64,000 nt of DNA from Chloroflexota bacterium (GTDB taxonomy: Bacteria > Chloroflexota > Anaerolineae > Anaerolineales > UBA4823), in the NCBI GenBank assembly GCA_029557965.1, contig JAKQIM010000026.1, forward strand, positions 1-64,000, given 5' to 3'. Every line of letters starts with the position of its first letter. The stretch's first letter is position 1. Shown here piece by piece: positions 1 through 9,123 of this stretch. The notes under the pieces were generated by a model that made no database searches, was not told the origin of the DNA, and worked only from the letters and a program-made list of their open reading frames with translations. The translations under genes were made by a program, and so were the position numbers.

Positions 1-796
1 CCAGCACTTGGGTTTGCTGTTCATACTTCGCCAAACGCGGCAGGCAATCTTCACTGAGCTTTTTCAATGCCTTGCGCTGCGCTCGGGTTTCCTTCTTCGG
101 TATGTTCTGTTGTCGCAGCCGTTCATTTAGCTTGTCTATCCGCTGCTTCAGCCTTTCTGAATCGATTTCGCCGCTCTTGCCTTCACCACGTTCCGGTAGG
201 TCTTCATCCCCATATTCGGCTTGCTCCTGGGCATTCTCTTCTTCGATCTGCTTCAACAAGTCCTTGATCTGTTCCCGCACCCGTTTATCATAGCGCTCTT
301 TCCGTTTAGCCCACACCACTTTGTGTTTGTTCCCATCTGCCTCTACCTTCGTCCCATCTGCAAAGTAGTGCTCCAATTTCACGTAACCCGCTTCAATCAG
401 ATACTCCAATACTTCTGCAAACACCTCATCAATCATGCCCTTCATTCGGCTGCCCCGAAATTCGTTGATCGTTCGAAAGTCCGGCCGGTTTTCACCACTC
501 AACCACATGAAGTGAATATTCTCCCGCAGTGCAGCGGCTATTTTGCGCGATGAGTAGATCTTGCTGCAATAACCATATACCAGTACTTTCAGCATCATCC
601 GAGGATGGTAACTCGAACTCCCCCCACCTTTGTATCTCGCCATCAGCGCATCTAGATCTAATTGTTCGATGACGCGGTTCACCACTCGCACCAGATGTTC
701 TGGCTCGATCAGCTCATCGTAGCTTGGCGGCAGCAGATGCGGCTGGTTCATCATATACGGCTTGAAAACGGGGGCGGCTGGTTTTCTATGTCTCAT
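1..796 (-). CDS. IS1182-family transposase, N-terminal part (cut by window edge)
   Basis: An open frame of about 265 codons runs on the minus strand from an ATG at 796 off the left edge. It reads as the N-terminal half of an IS1182-type DDE transposase: an opening MRHRKPAAPVFKPY followed by a typical region (SYHPRMMLKVLVYGY, then IHFMWLSG, then DFRTINEFRGSRM), then the DGTKVEADGNKHKVVW block with the first catalytic Asp context, then a charged helical insertion. The C-terminal catalytic residues lie outside the window, so activity cannot be judged. No stop or frameshift is seen in the visible part. The IS end lies about 70 bp upstream of the start codon. Confidence 0.85.
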   Translation of the reverse strand, partial: MRHRKPAAPVFKPYMMNQPHLLPPSYDELIEPEHLVRVVNRVIEQLDLDALMARYKGGGSSSYHPRMMLKVLVYGYCSKIYSSRKIAAALRENIHFMWLSGENRPDFRTINEFRGSRMKGMIDEVFAEVLEYLIEAGYVKLEHYFADGTKVEADGNKHKVVWAKRKERYDKRVREQIKDLLKQIEEENAQEQAEYGDEDLPERGEGKSGEIDSERLKQRIDKLNERLRQQNIPKKETRAQRKALKKLSEDCLPRLAKYEQQTQVL

Positions 797-830
797 ACCC
801 CCTATTGAATCACACTTTCTTTAAACGCGA

Positions 831-866
831 AAGGGGCTGCCCATATTTACTTTTTGGACAGCCCCT
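831..866. repeat. Putative terminal inverted repeat of the IS1182-type element
   Basis: Reading from 865 leftwards on the minus strand gives GGGGCTGTCCAAAAAGTAAA, the kind of end found on many IS1182/IS4-like elements. An AAAGGGGCTG/CAGCCCCTTT dyad (830-839 and 859-868) overlaps it and could act as a hairpin that shields the transposase from outside transcription. The boundary is therefore placed near 865. The other end and any target duplication are off the window. Confidence 0.55.
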
Positions 867-892
867 TTTTGATTCTTTGTGGATTTTGCCAA

Positions 893-2119
893 TCAGGGCA
901 GGTTGAAGGCCCAGCGCCAGGTGCCCTCCTCGGGCTGGGTGAGGGCTGAGGCCTGGCCGATGACCTGGAACCAGGTGTTGCCGGGTTTGAAGGGGTAGGC
1001 GCTGCCATCGGGGTAGGTCAGGTACAGCACCGAGTTGGTGGTGGGGCGGTTCCAGGTCACTTCGTAGACCTGGCCGTCGCGGAAGGCGTAAGCATTTCCG
1101 GTGCCGCTGAGCAAGATCTCGATGATCTCGTTGGGGGGGCGCTGGAAATACTCGTGGCGGGCCACGATGACCACCACGTTCTGCGCACTGACCTGCTCGT
1201 CGTTCAGGCGGTCGGTGAGCGGGGCGTATTCTTCGCCCTGACCCTGGTCGTAAACGTTATCCTGGAAGCGCAGGTAGGCCCCGCTGGCGGGGTCATAATC
1301 CCAGCGCACGTAGCTGTCGCCAGAGTAGCGCACGTAGAGCTGGCTGCCCTCTGCTCCATCGGCCGGCGTGGCGGTGTTGAAGGTCATGCCGGCCAGATCC
1401 TGGCGGCCGTTTTCGACGCCCAGGGCTGTGAAGTGCTGGCTGATGGCCTGGGTGCTGCCGAGCAGGTAGTTGCCGCCGGTGGGCTCAAAGCGGCAGAGCG
1501 GGGTGGAGGCGGTGGGCGGGCAGCTTGCCAATGCGCCTTCTAGCAGCAGGCGGTTGGAGTACTCGGCATTGAACAGGCGTTGGTTGATCAGTTGATCGGC
1601 GCTGCCGTAGGCGAAAACGCTCTGGTACATGCGCACCAGCTCGTGGTCTGGCAGGCGGCCTGAGCGGATGGGGCCGATCAGCTCGGCATCGTTGCCGTAG
1701 AAGATGGCGTGGAAGCGGGTGTAGCCGCCGTTGTGGTAGTAATCGTACACAATATCGGCCAGCGAGATGCCCCAGGCCGGGCGGTTGGAGCGCGGCACGA
1801 TGTTGATCTTGGCCGCGATCGGGCGGCGATCCAGCAGGCTGGGGTCGGCAGGGGGCAGGCCGGTGAGCGGGTTGATATCCAGGGGCATGTTCTGCGGCCC
1901 GTAGATCACCGGGGCCGGGGTATCGGTGGGCGGCGCGGTGGTGGCGCTGGGGGCCAGGGTGGGCGTTTCGGTGGGCGGCACCGGGCTGGGGGTGTGGGTG
2001 CTGGTGGCCGCGGGCGCGGGGATGGTGGGTTCGAGGGTGGCGGTGGGGGCGGGGGTGGCTTGCCCACAGGCTGCCAGCAGCAGCAGGGCTGCCAGGCCGA
2101 TCAGGATACGTTTGGTCAT
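893..2119 (-). CDS. DUF3048 (YerB-like) lipoprotein
   Basis: A 408-residue predicted lipoprotein. The start at 2119 was chosen because a GGAGG lies about 6 nt upstream and the protein then begins with a signal peptide ending in a lipobox-like LLLLAACG. Residues 22-75 are a Pro/Thr-rich linker (surface spacer). The rest shows both DUF3048 halves: INPLTGLPPAD, RRPIAAKIN, ADIVYDYYHNGGYTRFHAIF and GPIRSGR in the N half, and the NVVVIVARH and VYEVTWNRP stretches in the C half. The family (Bacillus YerB relatives) has no settled biochemical function. It is transcribed away from the DUF2085 gene, and its 3' end abuts the IS end, which may have separated it from former downstream genes. Confidence 0.85.
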   Translation of the reverse strand: MTKRILIGLAALLLLAACGQATPAPTATLEPTIPAPAATSTHTPSPVPPTETPTLAPSATTAPPTDTPAPVIYGPQNMPLDINPLTGLPPADPSLLDRRPIAAKINIVPRSNRPAWGISLADIVYDYYHNGGYTRFHAIFYGNDAELIGPIRSGRLPDHELVRMYQSVFAYGSADQLINQRLFNAEYSNRLLLEGALASCPPTASTPLCRFEPTGGNYLLGSTQAISQHFTALGVENGRQDLAGMTFNTATPADGAEGSQLYVRYSGDSYVRWDYDPASGAYLRFQDNVYDQGQGEEYAPLTDRLNDEQVSAQNVVVIVARHEYFQRPPNEIIEILLSGTGNAYAFRDGQVYEVTWNRPTTNSVLYLTYPDGSAYPFKPGNTWFQVIGQASALTQPEEGTWRWAFNLP

Positions 2120-2201
2120 TTTTACCTCCAAGGTGTTCATTGAGCGGATATCATACCGCATTTGGTTTTCTTTGCCAATCTGGGGATCGGCAATCAATTG
2201 C

Positions 2202-2229
2202 TTGCTTTTTTGTTAAAAAGCCCTATAAT
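2202..2229 (+). promoter_or_regulatory. Sigma70-like promoter of the DUF2085 gene, leaderless type
   Basis: TTGCTT at 2202-2207, a 16-nt spacer and a perfect TATAAT at 2224-2229. The ATG at 2238 is only 8 nt after the -10 box, so transcription should begin at or beside the start codon. No Shine-Dalgarno is present, which agrees with a leaderless mRNA. Confidence 0.6.
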
Positions 2230-2237
2230 CAGGTGTT

Positions 2238-3074
2238 ATGGAGCACGTAAAACAGGCCGGCAACATGGCGCGACCATCTTGGAAATGGATCGTATATATT
2301 GTAGTGGCACTGATGTTGTTGGGATGGGTTTTGAATGTTCCGGCCGGCCTTTTGGGCAAGGCGGATGCGGTGGGGTATGCAGTTTGTCACCGGATTGATG
2401 AACGCTCCTTTCACATAGGGGAACGGGCGCTGCCTTTGTGTGTCCGCTGCAGCGGACAATACCTGGGGGCCGGGCTGGGCCTGGCTTACCAGTTTGCCAT
2501 TGGCCGCCGGCGCACGGGTTGGCCGAGCCGGCTGGCCCTGGCCCTTTTTGCTTTGTTTGTGGTGGCTTACGGTATCGATGGGGTGAATTCTTACATCCAC
2601 CTGCCTCCCCTGATGGCGGCTTTCCCTGAGCTGCCGCGTTTGTACGAGCCCAATAACATCCTGCGCCTGTTCACCGGCACGGGGGTGGGGCTGGGGGTGG
2701 CGGCTTTGCTTTATCCGGCTTTTCACAGCGCGGTGTGGAAGCAGAGCGACCCTCGCCCGGCCTTGGGCGGGCTGCGGGAGCTGGGTGGTTTGTTGGCGTT
2801 GGCTGTTGGTCTGGACCTGTTGGTCTTGACCGAAAGTGTGTGGGTGCTTTACCCGCTGGCGTTGTTCAGCACGGGTACTGTGCTGGTGCTTTTGACGGTT
2901 GTCTATGCCATGATCTTTGTGATGGCATTCCGGAAAGAGAACCATTTTGAAAACTTGAGAGAACTGGCCCTGCCACTGGTGGGCGGTTTTGGGTGCGCGC
3001 TGGCGCAGATTGCGCTGCTGGACCTGGGCCGCTACTGGCTGACCGGGACGTGGGCGGGGTTCTTCTCGGGTTAA
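2238..3074 (+). CDS. DUF2085 integral membrane protein
   Basis: A 278-residue membrane protein with about five or six hydrophobic segments. It carries the family signature of DUF2085: CHRIDERSFHIGERALPLC, then VRCSGQYLGAGLG near residues 53-84, with Cys/His/Arg residues whose role is unknown. The start at 2238 is the first ATG after a promoter and lacks a Shine-Dalgarno; ATG 2265 is an alternative. It is followed 28 nt later by the DUF4126 gene and probably heads a four-gene membrane-protein operon (2238-4299). Function unknown; a metal or small-molecule membrane role is only a guess. Confidence 0.85.
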   Translation: MEHVKQAGNMARPSWKWIVYIVVALMLLGWVLNVPAGLLGKADAVGYAVCHRIDERSFHIGERALPLCVRCSGQYLGAGLGLAYQFAIGRRRTGWPSRLALALFALFVVAYGIDGVNSYIHLPPLMAAFPELPRLYEPNNILRLFTGTGVGLGVAALLYPAFHSAVWKQSDPRPALGGLRELGGLLALAVGLDLLVLTESVWVLYPLALFSTGTVLVLLTVVYAMIFVMAFRKENHFENLRELALPLVGGFGCALAQIALLDLGRYWLTGTWAGFFSG

Positions 3075-3102
3075 GTTCGTTCTACGAGAAAGGTTGTGTA
3101 AG

Positions 3103-3684
3103 ATGGATGTACTTGGGGTTTTTTCGGCTTTTGGTCTTTCAGCCAGCGCGGGGTTGAACGCATATATCCCGCTGTTGGTGGTGGCTTTGATGGGCAAGTT
3201 CACCGGCCTGATCAAGCTCAGCGCGCCCTGGGATGCGCTGACCAACTGGTGGGTGATCGGCCTGCTGGTGGTGCTTTCGGTGGTAGAGTTCTTCGCGGAT
3301 AAGGTTCCGGCGGTCAACCACGTCAACGACATCATCCAGACCTTCATCCGCCCGGCAGCGGGGGCCGTCTTGTTTGCAGCCAGCGCCCAGGTGGTGACGG
3401 ATGTCAACCCGGTCCTGTCGATGGTGATGGGGGTGCTGGTGGCGGGCGGCGTGCATGCCGTGAAGTCGGCAGCGGTGCGCCCGATGGTGACTGCCACCAC
3501 AGGCGGGGCGGCGAATACGCCGGTCTCGATCGCAGAAGATGTGCTCTCGACCATTCTATCTCTCACGGCGGCAGTGATGCCGATTTTGATCGGGGCGATC
3601 ATTTTAATGGTGATCGTGCTGGCCATCTGGCTGATCTGGCGACGGGTGAGTGCAGAACGTGCTTTGGCAAATCGAGTAAAATAA
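3103..3684 (+). CDS. DUF4126 membrane protein
   Basis: A 193-residue hydrophobic protein matching DUF4126: the opening FSAFGLSASAGLNAYIPLL, the soluble-looking VEFFADKVPAVNHVNDIIQT segment, then AAGAVLFAASA and a glycine/alanine-rich VLVAGGVHAVKSA helix. Four to five membrane segments are visible. The start at ATG 3103 is preferred over the upstream TTG at 3094 because GAGAAAGG lies about 9 nt before it. It sits between the DUF2085 and DUF4190 genes on the same strand with short gaps. No enzymatic role is known for the family. Confidence 0.85.
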   Translation: MDVLGVFSAFGLSASAGLNAYIPLLVVALMGKFTGLIKLSAPWDALTNWWVIGLLVVLSVVEFFADKVPAVNHVNDIIQTFIRPAAGAVLFAASAQVVTDVNPVLSMVMGVLVAGGVHAVKSAAVRPMVTATTGGAANTPVSIAEDVLSTILSLTAAVMPILIGAIILMVIVLAIWLIWRRVSAERALANRVK

Positions 3685-3700
3685 TACATGGAGGTTCACA

Positions 3701-4063
3701 ATGTCTTACGATAATAATTATTCATCAAGCGGCGCCCCCGTCGCACCACCCAATAATACGATGGCGGTCATCAGCCTGATCGCCGGTTTGTTGGGGCTGT
3801 CGATCCTGCCGACGATTGGCAGTATTGCGGCATTGATCACCGGCTACATGGCGAAGAACGAGATCCGCGCCAGCGGTGGTGCACAGGGCGGCGAGGGGAT
3901 GGCAACCGCCGGAATCATCTTGGGCTGGATTGGCGTTGGGCTGACGGTTGTGGGCCTGTGCATTGCCTGCTTCTTCATCCTGCTGCCGCTGGTCTTGGTG
4001 CCCTTGGGCCTTTCGATGGAGGAGTATAACTGGCTGATGCCAGCTTTGCTGAACGTGTTCTAG
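3701..4063 (+). CDS. DUF4190 small membrane protein
   Basis: A 120-residue protein with a short Gly/Ser/Pro-rich N terminus and two hydrophobic hairpins (residues 22-50 and 68-105). The pattern NTMAVISLIAGLLGL, ALITGYMAKNEIRASGG and GMATAGIILGWIGV is the DUF4190 signature. A GGAGG precedes the ATG by 7 nt. It lies 16 nt after the DUF4126 stop and 35 nt before the next small gene, so co-transcription is likely. Such proteins commonly sit beside other small envelope proteins; function unknown. Confidence 0.85.
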   Translation: MSYDNNYSSSGAPVAPPNNTMAVISLIAGLLGLSILPTIGSIAALITGYMAKNEIRASGGAQGGEGMATAGIILGWIGVGLTVVGLCIACFFILLPLVLVPLGLSMEEYNWLMPALLNVF

Positions 4064-4098
4064 CACCATCATTCTCAATTCATTGTATGGAGGTTAAC

Positions 4099-4299
4099 AT
4101 GGATAATTTTGGTACCCCAATCACCCCGATGCCCGCCGAACCGAAGAAGAATAACACGACCATGATCATTATCATCGTGGTGGTTGTGCTTCTGCTGTGC
4201 TGCTGCTGTGCCCTGGCGGCGGTGCTGTGGCAGTATGGCGACGCGATCCTGTACGAACTGGAAAACATGACGCGCACCCTGTTCAACCTGGTGATCTAG
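4099..4299 (+). CDS. 66-residue single-span membrane protein with a Cys4 run
   Basis: Start chosen at ATG 4099, which has GGAGG 5 nt upstream; the in-frame ATG at 4087 has none. The protein has a polar Pro/Lys N terminus, one transmembrane helix (about residues 21-45: isoleucine/valine-rich, then LLLCCCCALAAVLW), and a short amphipathic tail. The four consecutive cysteines lie inside the membrane segment. Not recognised as a named family. It ends the 2238-4299 operon and is followed by a strong hairpin. Confidence 0.7.
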   Translation: MDNFGTPITPMPAEPKKNNTTMIIIIVVVVLLLCCCCALAAVLWQYGDAILYELENMTRTLFNLVI

Positions 4300-4324
4300 T
4301 TTTGTAAACATCGATAAGGGAATG

Positions 4325-4364
4325 AGGGTGTTTTGTGCAGGTGGGCATTGGCACAAAACACCCT
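4325..4364. terminator. Perfect 14-bp hairpin between convergent genes
   Basis: AGGGTGTTTTGTGC at 4325-4338 is perfectly complementary to 4351-4364, with a 12-nt loop. It sits between the stops of a plus-strand and a minus-strand gene, so it probably works as a bidirectional terminator, although neither side has a long T tract. Confidence 0.6.
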
Positions 4365-4428
4365 GGTTCTCTCTTCTTGACAGCCCGGCCATTGAAATGG
4401 GGGAATGCGGCAGGCTGTCTTGTATGGT

Positions 4429-5250
4429 TTAGCGCATCCCGGTGTTGTAGTTGATCGTCACCGGTGTGAATGCACCCTCTTGCACAATCACAGTTTGTTC
4501 GGCCGCCTTGGGGTAGGGATTCCCGTTTTCGGGCTGTAAAGTATAGCTTCCTGGGGGCAGGGTGACCTTGAAGAAGCCCTGGCTGTCGCTTTCGAAGACG
4601 GTGACCAGGCTGCCGCTGCTATCCAGCACCAGCACGCTGGCCTGGTAGGGTTTATCGAGGCAGTCGGGGTTATCCAGGGTGACGGGCCCGGCGCAGTTGG
4701 GGCTGATCAGGATCTGGCCTGTGATGCCATTTTGGCCCGCGGCGGGCGGCAGGAGGCGGTAATTTGAGCCATCCTGGTTGGTGCGGCATTCGTATTCACC
4801 TTGGGGTGTGGTGAACACGAGGCGATAGCCGGGCACCATCACATCGGCGCACATCATGCCACGCACTTGAACGCCCAGGCAAGAATTGGGCCACATGGTT
4901 TCGGTGGATTCTTTCAACAGCACCTGGGCTGTATCCACGGCCAGTTCTTGGGCCAGCTTTTCTTGCAGGGTCGAGACGAAATCGGGCAGGTTGGCTGCCT
5001 GCTGGGTGGCCAGGTTGAGCGCGGCCTGGCTGGGAGGGGTGCCCGGCTGGGGGGTGGGACGGCTGGCAGGCGGGGTGGCCGTGGGGCTGGCGGCTGTTTC
5101 GTCACCGCTGCTGCCGGCGGCCTCGGTCACCTTGATGGTTGGCACCAGGCTGCCGCTGGGGACGCTGCCGGCCTGGGGCGCGACGGCGCAGGCCCCCAGT
5201 AAGATTGACAGCAGGGTGAGGATGATGAACCAATCGATTTTCTTAGACAT
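4429..5250 (-). CDS. Lipoprotein with C-terminal carboxypeptidase-regulatory-like domain
   Basis: A 273-residue predicted lipoprotein. The start at 5250 has GGAGG upstream and gives MSKKIDWF followed by a hydrophobic stretch ending ILLGAC (lipobox Cys). A Ser/Thr/Pro-rich linker follows (about residues 20-75). The middle domain (AALNLATQQAANL through QVRGMMCADVMVPGYRLVFT) is unassigned but resembles a conserved Anaerolineae extracellular module. The C terminus (about residues 175-273) is a beta-sandwich of the carboxypeptidase-regulatory/prealbumin type: SVLVLDSSGSLVTVF, then GFFKVTLPPGSYTLQP. Probably a cell-surface structural or binding protein; no enzyme motif seen. Confidence 0.65.
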   Translation of the reverse strand: MSKKIDWFIILTLLSILLGACAVAPQAGSVPSGSLVPTIKVTEAAGSSGDETAASPTATPPASRPTPQPGTPPSQAALNLATQQAANLPDFVSTLQEKLAQELAVDTAQVLLKESTETMWPNSCLGVQVRGMMCADVMVPGYRLVFTTPQGEYECRTNQDGSNYRLLPPAAGQNGITGQILISPNCAGPVTLDNPDCLDKPYQASVLVLDSSGSLVTVFESDSQGFFKVTLPPGSYTLQPENGNPYPKAAEQTVIVQEGAFTPVTINYNTGMR

Positions 5251-5329
5251 AATCTGCCTCCATGAGCCTCTTGGCCCGAATTCACGTTGTGTTATGTAGA
5301 CGCCCGGGGCAAAGAAATGGTTCCGGGGC

Positions 5330-6373
<1,044 letters not shown>

Positions 6374-6383
6374 GGGCGGGTCC

Positions 6384-8126
6384 TTAGAATTCTCCCACAT
6401 CGGCAATGCGCAGGCGTTCGATAGCCAGGATGCCGGTGCTGGTGATGAGCATCAAGATGGTGCTGAGGGCCAGGGCCTGCCCATAGTTCAGGCCGCCGGG
6501 CTGGCCCAAGAAGCGGTAAATTGCTACCGGCACGGTGGGGAATTCGGGGCGGGCGATAAGGGCGGTAGCGCCAAACTCGCCCAGGGAGATGGTGAAGGCA
6601 TAGGTGGCGGCTACCAGCAGGGCGCGGCCCACCAGGGGGATGTCGATGTAGCGCAACACAGCCAGGGGCGGCGCGCCGAGCATGGCGGCGGCCTGGTGCA
6701 GGCGGGGGCGGATGGCGCGCAAGGCGGGCACCAGGCTGCGGATGACGAAGGGGAAGGCCACCAGGGTATGGGCCAGGGGGATGAGCAGCCAGGAAGCGCG
6801 CAGGTCGAGGGGGGGCTCATCCAGGGCAACGATGAAGCCCAGGCCCAGGGTGACGGCTGAGGTGCCCAGGGGCAGCATGAGCAGGGGGTCGAGCAGGCGG
6901 TTGAGCAGTAGGTGGGGGTGGCGCGCCAGGGCCCATGCGGCGGGCAGGCCAAGGCTGAGCGCCAGGAGGACGGTGGCGCCGGCATAGCCCAGCGAAATGC
7001 CAATGGCGGTGGCAGGTGGGGCGTAAAAGAGCGATTGGCGGCGGTTGATGCTGAGCTGGCGGTAGAAATCGAGGGTCAGGCCGGGGGCCTGGGTGCCTTG
7101 CTGGTTGCGTTCGGGCTCCAGGCGGGTGACCGAGCGCAGGGCCAGGGCGCCCAGGGGGGCGGTCAAGAGGCCCAGCATGGCGGCGACCACCACCCCCGCC
7201 AGGAGGCGGCTGCGCCAGGTGAGGAGGCGCTTTTGGGTGTAGGTGCGTGGGCGCAGGCCCAGGGGCCGCGCCAGGCGGCCAGAGAGGCGAGTGTAGATGA
7301 TGGTGAGGGCCAGGGTGCAGCCAAGCTGGAGCAGAGAGAGGCTGGCGGCCGTGGGCAGGTTGAACAGGTTGATGGCCTGGTAGTAGATCTCTACTTCAAG
7401 GGTGGCAAAGCGCGGCCCACCCAGCACCAGGATGACGCCGAAGGATGTGAAGTCAAAGATGAAGACCAGCAGGGCGGCGGCGGCGATGGCAGGCGATAGG
7501 AGCGGCAGGGTCACCCGGCGCAGGGCCTGCCAGGGTGTGGCCCCCAGCACCTGGGCAGCTTGTCCCAGGCGGGGGTCAAGGTGCGACCAGAAATCGCCCA
7601 CGGTGCGCAGGACGATGGATGTGTTGTAAAAGACATGTGCCACCAGGATGGCTGCCAGGGTGTTGGTGAATTGAATGGGCGGCTGGGCCAGGTCAAAGAG
7701 GGCCATCAGGCCCAGGTTGACCCAGCCGTTGGTCCCCAGCAAGGCATTGAAGGCCGCGGCGACCACCAGGGTGGGCATGACGAAGGGGATGCCAGACAGG
7801 GCCTGCAAGAGGGCTTTGCCGCGGAACTGGTAGCGGGCCAGCAGGTAGGCGCCCGGCAGGCCAAAGGCAAGCGTCAGCAGGGTGGATAAGGCGGCCTGCC
7901 CCACGGTGAAGCCCAGCAAGCGCAGCACGTAGGGCGAGGTGATGGTTTGGATGAATGCCGCCGCCCAGTTCCCCTCATCCCTGGCGAAGCTGAGCTGCAA
8001 GATGCTGCCCAGGGGGTAGAAGAAGAACAACCCCAAAAAGGCCAGCGGCGCCAGCCAAAGCAGCCAGACCAGCCCGGCGCGCTTAGCGGAGGATGGTTTC
8101 AGTCCAGGCTTGGATCCATTGTTCAC
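6384..8126 (-). CDS. thiP: ABC transporter permease, ThiP-like double-domain
   Basis: A 580-residue permease with two tandem binding-protein-dependent transport domains, the arrangement seen in ThiP and FbpB proteins. The EAA-type loops are visible: LGATPWQALRRVTLPLLSPAIAAA near residue 205 and LGAPPLAVLRYIDIPLVGRALLVA near residue 505. About twelve membrane helices are expected. The frame opens at a GTG (8126) that lies inside the 3' end of the binding-protein gene, giving a 44-nt overlap; a start slightly further in cannot be excluded. Position between thiB and thiQ in a TPP-riboswitch operon points to thiamine uptake. Confidence 0.85.
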   Translation of the reverse strand: MNNGSKPGLKPSSAKRAGLVWLLWLAPLAFLGLFFFYPLGSILQLSFARDEGNWAAAFIQTITSPYVLRLLGFTVGQAALSTLLTLAFGLPGAYLLARYQFRGKALLQALSGIPFVMPTLVVAAAFNALLGTNGWVNLGLMALFDLAQPPIQFTNTLAAILVAHVFYNTSIVLRTVGDFWSHLDPRLGQAAQVLGATPWQALRRVTLPLLSPAIAAAALLVFIFDFTSFGVILVLGGPRFATLEVEIYYQAINLFNLPTAASLSLLQLGCTLALTIIYTRLSGRLARPLGLRPRTYTQKRLLTWRSRLLAGVVVAAMLGLLTAPLGALALRSVTRLEPERNQQGTQAPGLTLDFYRQLSINRRQSLFYAPPATAIGISLGYAGATVLLALSLGLPAAWALARHPHLLLNRLLDPLLMLPLGTSAVTLGLGFIVALDEPPLDLRASWLLIPLAHTLVAFPFVIRSLVPALRAIRPRLHQAAAMLGAPPLAVLRYIDIPLVGRALLVAATYAFTISLGEFGATALIARPEFPTVPVAIYRFLGQPGGLNYGQALALSTILMLITSTGILAIERLRIADVGEF

Positions 8127-9123
8127 GGTTGGCTGCGATCTCCTCAGGGCTGATGGATGCGGGCCGGGCGGGGATATCTAAGAAGCGGGTGAAGGCATCG
8201 TCCAGTTGGGCCTGGGGGTTGACCGGGAAGACGAACATTTGCAGGGGCATGTCTTCTTGGAAGGCGACGGAGAGCATGAAGTCGACCCATTTTTCGGCCA
8301 GTTGGCGGTTGGGCGTGCCGCGCAAGATGCCCACGAATTCGATCTGCCGGAAGCAGGTATCGTCGGCGGTGACTGCGGCGGTGGGTGGGGTGTCGAGCGG
8401 CTCTTCGGCGTAGATTACCTCAAAGGGTGGGCTGGAGTTGTACGAGAGCACAATCGGCCGGCTGCCCCCCCAGCGGCTGAACTGGCTGTTGTAGGCGGTT
8501 TCCCAGTCGTTGACCACCAGCAGGTCGTTATCTACCAGGCCCTGCCAGTAATCTAGGTAACCCTCAGGGCCAAAGCGGCTGATGGTGGCGAGCAAGAAGG
8601 CCAGGCCCGGGGAGGAGGTGGCAGGGTTCTCGACCACCAGCAGACTTTTATATTGCGGTTCGAGCAGGTCTTCCAGGCTTTGCGGAACAGGAATGGCATG
8701 TTCTTCAAGGTAGGCGATATCGTAATTCAGGCACACGTCGCTATAATCGACCGGCAGGGCGCCGTTCTCGGGATCGAGCTTGAATTGATCGGGGATGGTG
8801 CTGAGCGCCGGGGCGTTGTAAGGCTCGAAGATGTCTTCATCCAGGGCACGGCTTAAGAAGGTGTTATCGACCCCGTAGAGCACGTCGGCCAGGGGGTTGT
8901 TCTTAGAAAGGATGGCCTTGTTGAGCGCAGAGCCGGTATCGCCGGAGGCGATGAACTGGACTTTGACGTTGTTGGCGGTTTCAAAGGCCGCGATCACATC
9001 TTCAGAAACGGCGAAGGAATCGTGTACCATCACGGTAAGGGTTTGCGGGCCGGCGGAGGTGGGGGCGGCGGTGCAAGCGGCCAGCAAGATACATACCAAT
9101 ACAAATAGGGGAAGCTTTTTCAT
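8083..9123 (-). CDS. thiB: Thiamine ABC transporter substrate-binding lipoprotein, ThiB-like
   Basis: A 346-residue periplasmic-type binding protein. The signal peptide ends in the lipobox LLAAC (Cys 17). The mature part follows the ThiB/iron-binding fold: TLTVMVHDSFAVSEDVIAAFE at the start, PLADVLYGVDNTFLSRAL, VDYSDVCLNYD, ENPATSSPGLAFLLAT and the C-terminal NPQAQLDDAF. These are close to ThiB-type sequences known to bind thiamine, its phosphates or precursors. AAAGGAGA precedes the ATG. Its ATG overlaps the stop of the pyrophosphokinase gene (ATGA), so both are translated together under the TPP riboswitch. Confidence 0.88.
   Translation of the reverse strand: MKKLPLFVLVCILLAACTAAPTSAGPQTLTVMVHDSFAVSEDVIAAFETANNVKVQFIASGDTGSALNKAILSKNNPLADVLYGVDNTFLSRALDEDIFEPYNAPALSTIPDQFKLDPENGALPVDYSDVCLNYDIAYLEEHAIPVPQSLEDLLEPQYKSLLVVENPATSSPGLAFLLATISRFGPEGYLDYWQGLVDNDLLVVNDWETAYNSQFSRWGGSRPIVLSYNSSPPFEVIYAEEPLDTPPTAAVTADDTCFRQIEFVGILRGTPNRQLAEKWVDFMLSVAFQEDMPLQMFVFPVNPQAQLDDAFTRFLDIPARPASISPEEIAANREQWIQAWTETILR

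Noticed and set aside
831-868. Hairpin read as terminator of the DUF3048 gene
   Set aside because: It also carries the GGGGCTGTCCAAAAAGT end typical of the insertion sequence, so it is better explained as the IS terminus, though it may stop transcription too.
2229-3689. A 486-codon open frame antisense to the DUF2085 and DUF4126 genes
   Set aside because: It lacks a ribosome site, has Arg/Gln/Pro-rich composition typical of antisense frames in GC-rich DNA, and fully covers two well-supported genes.
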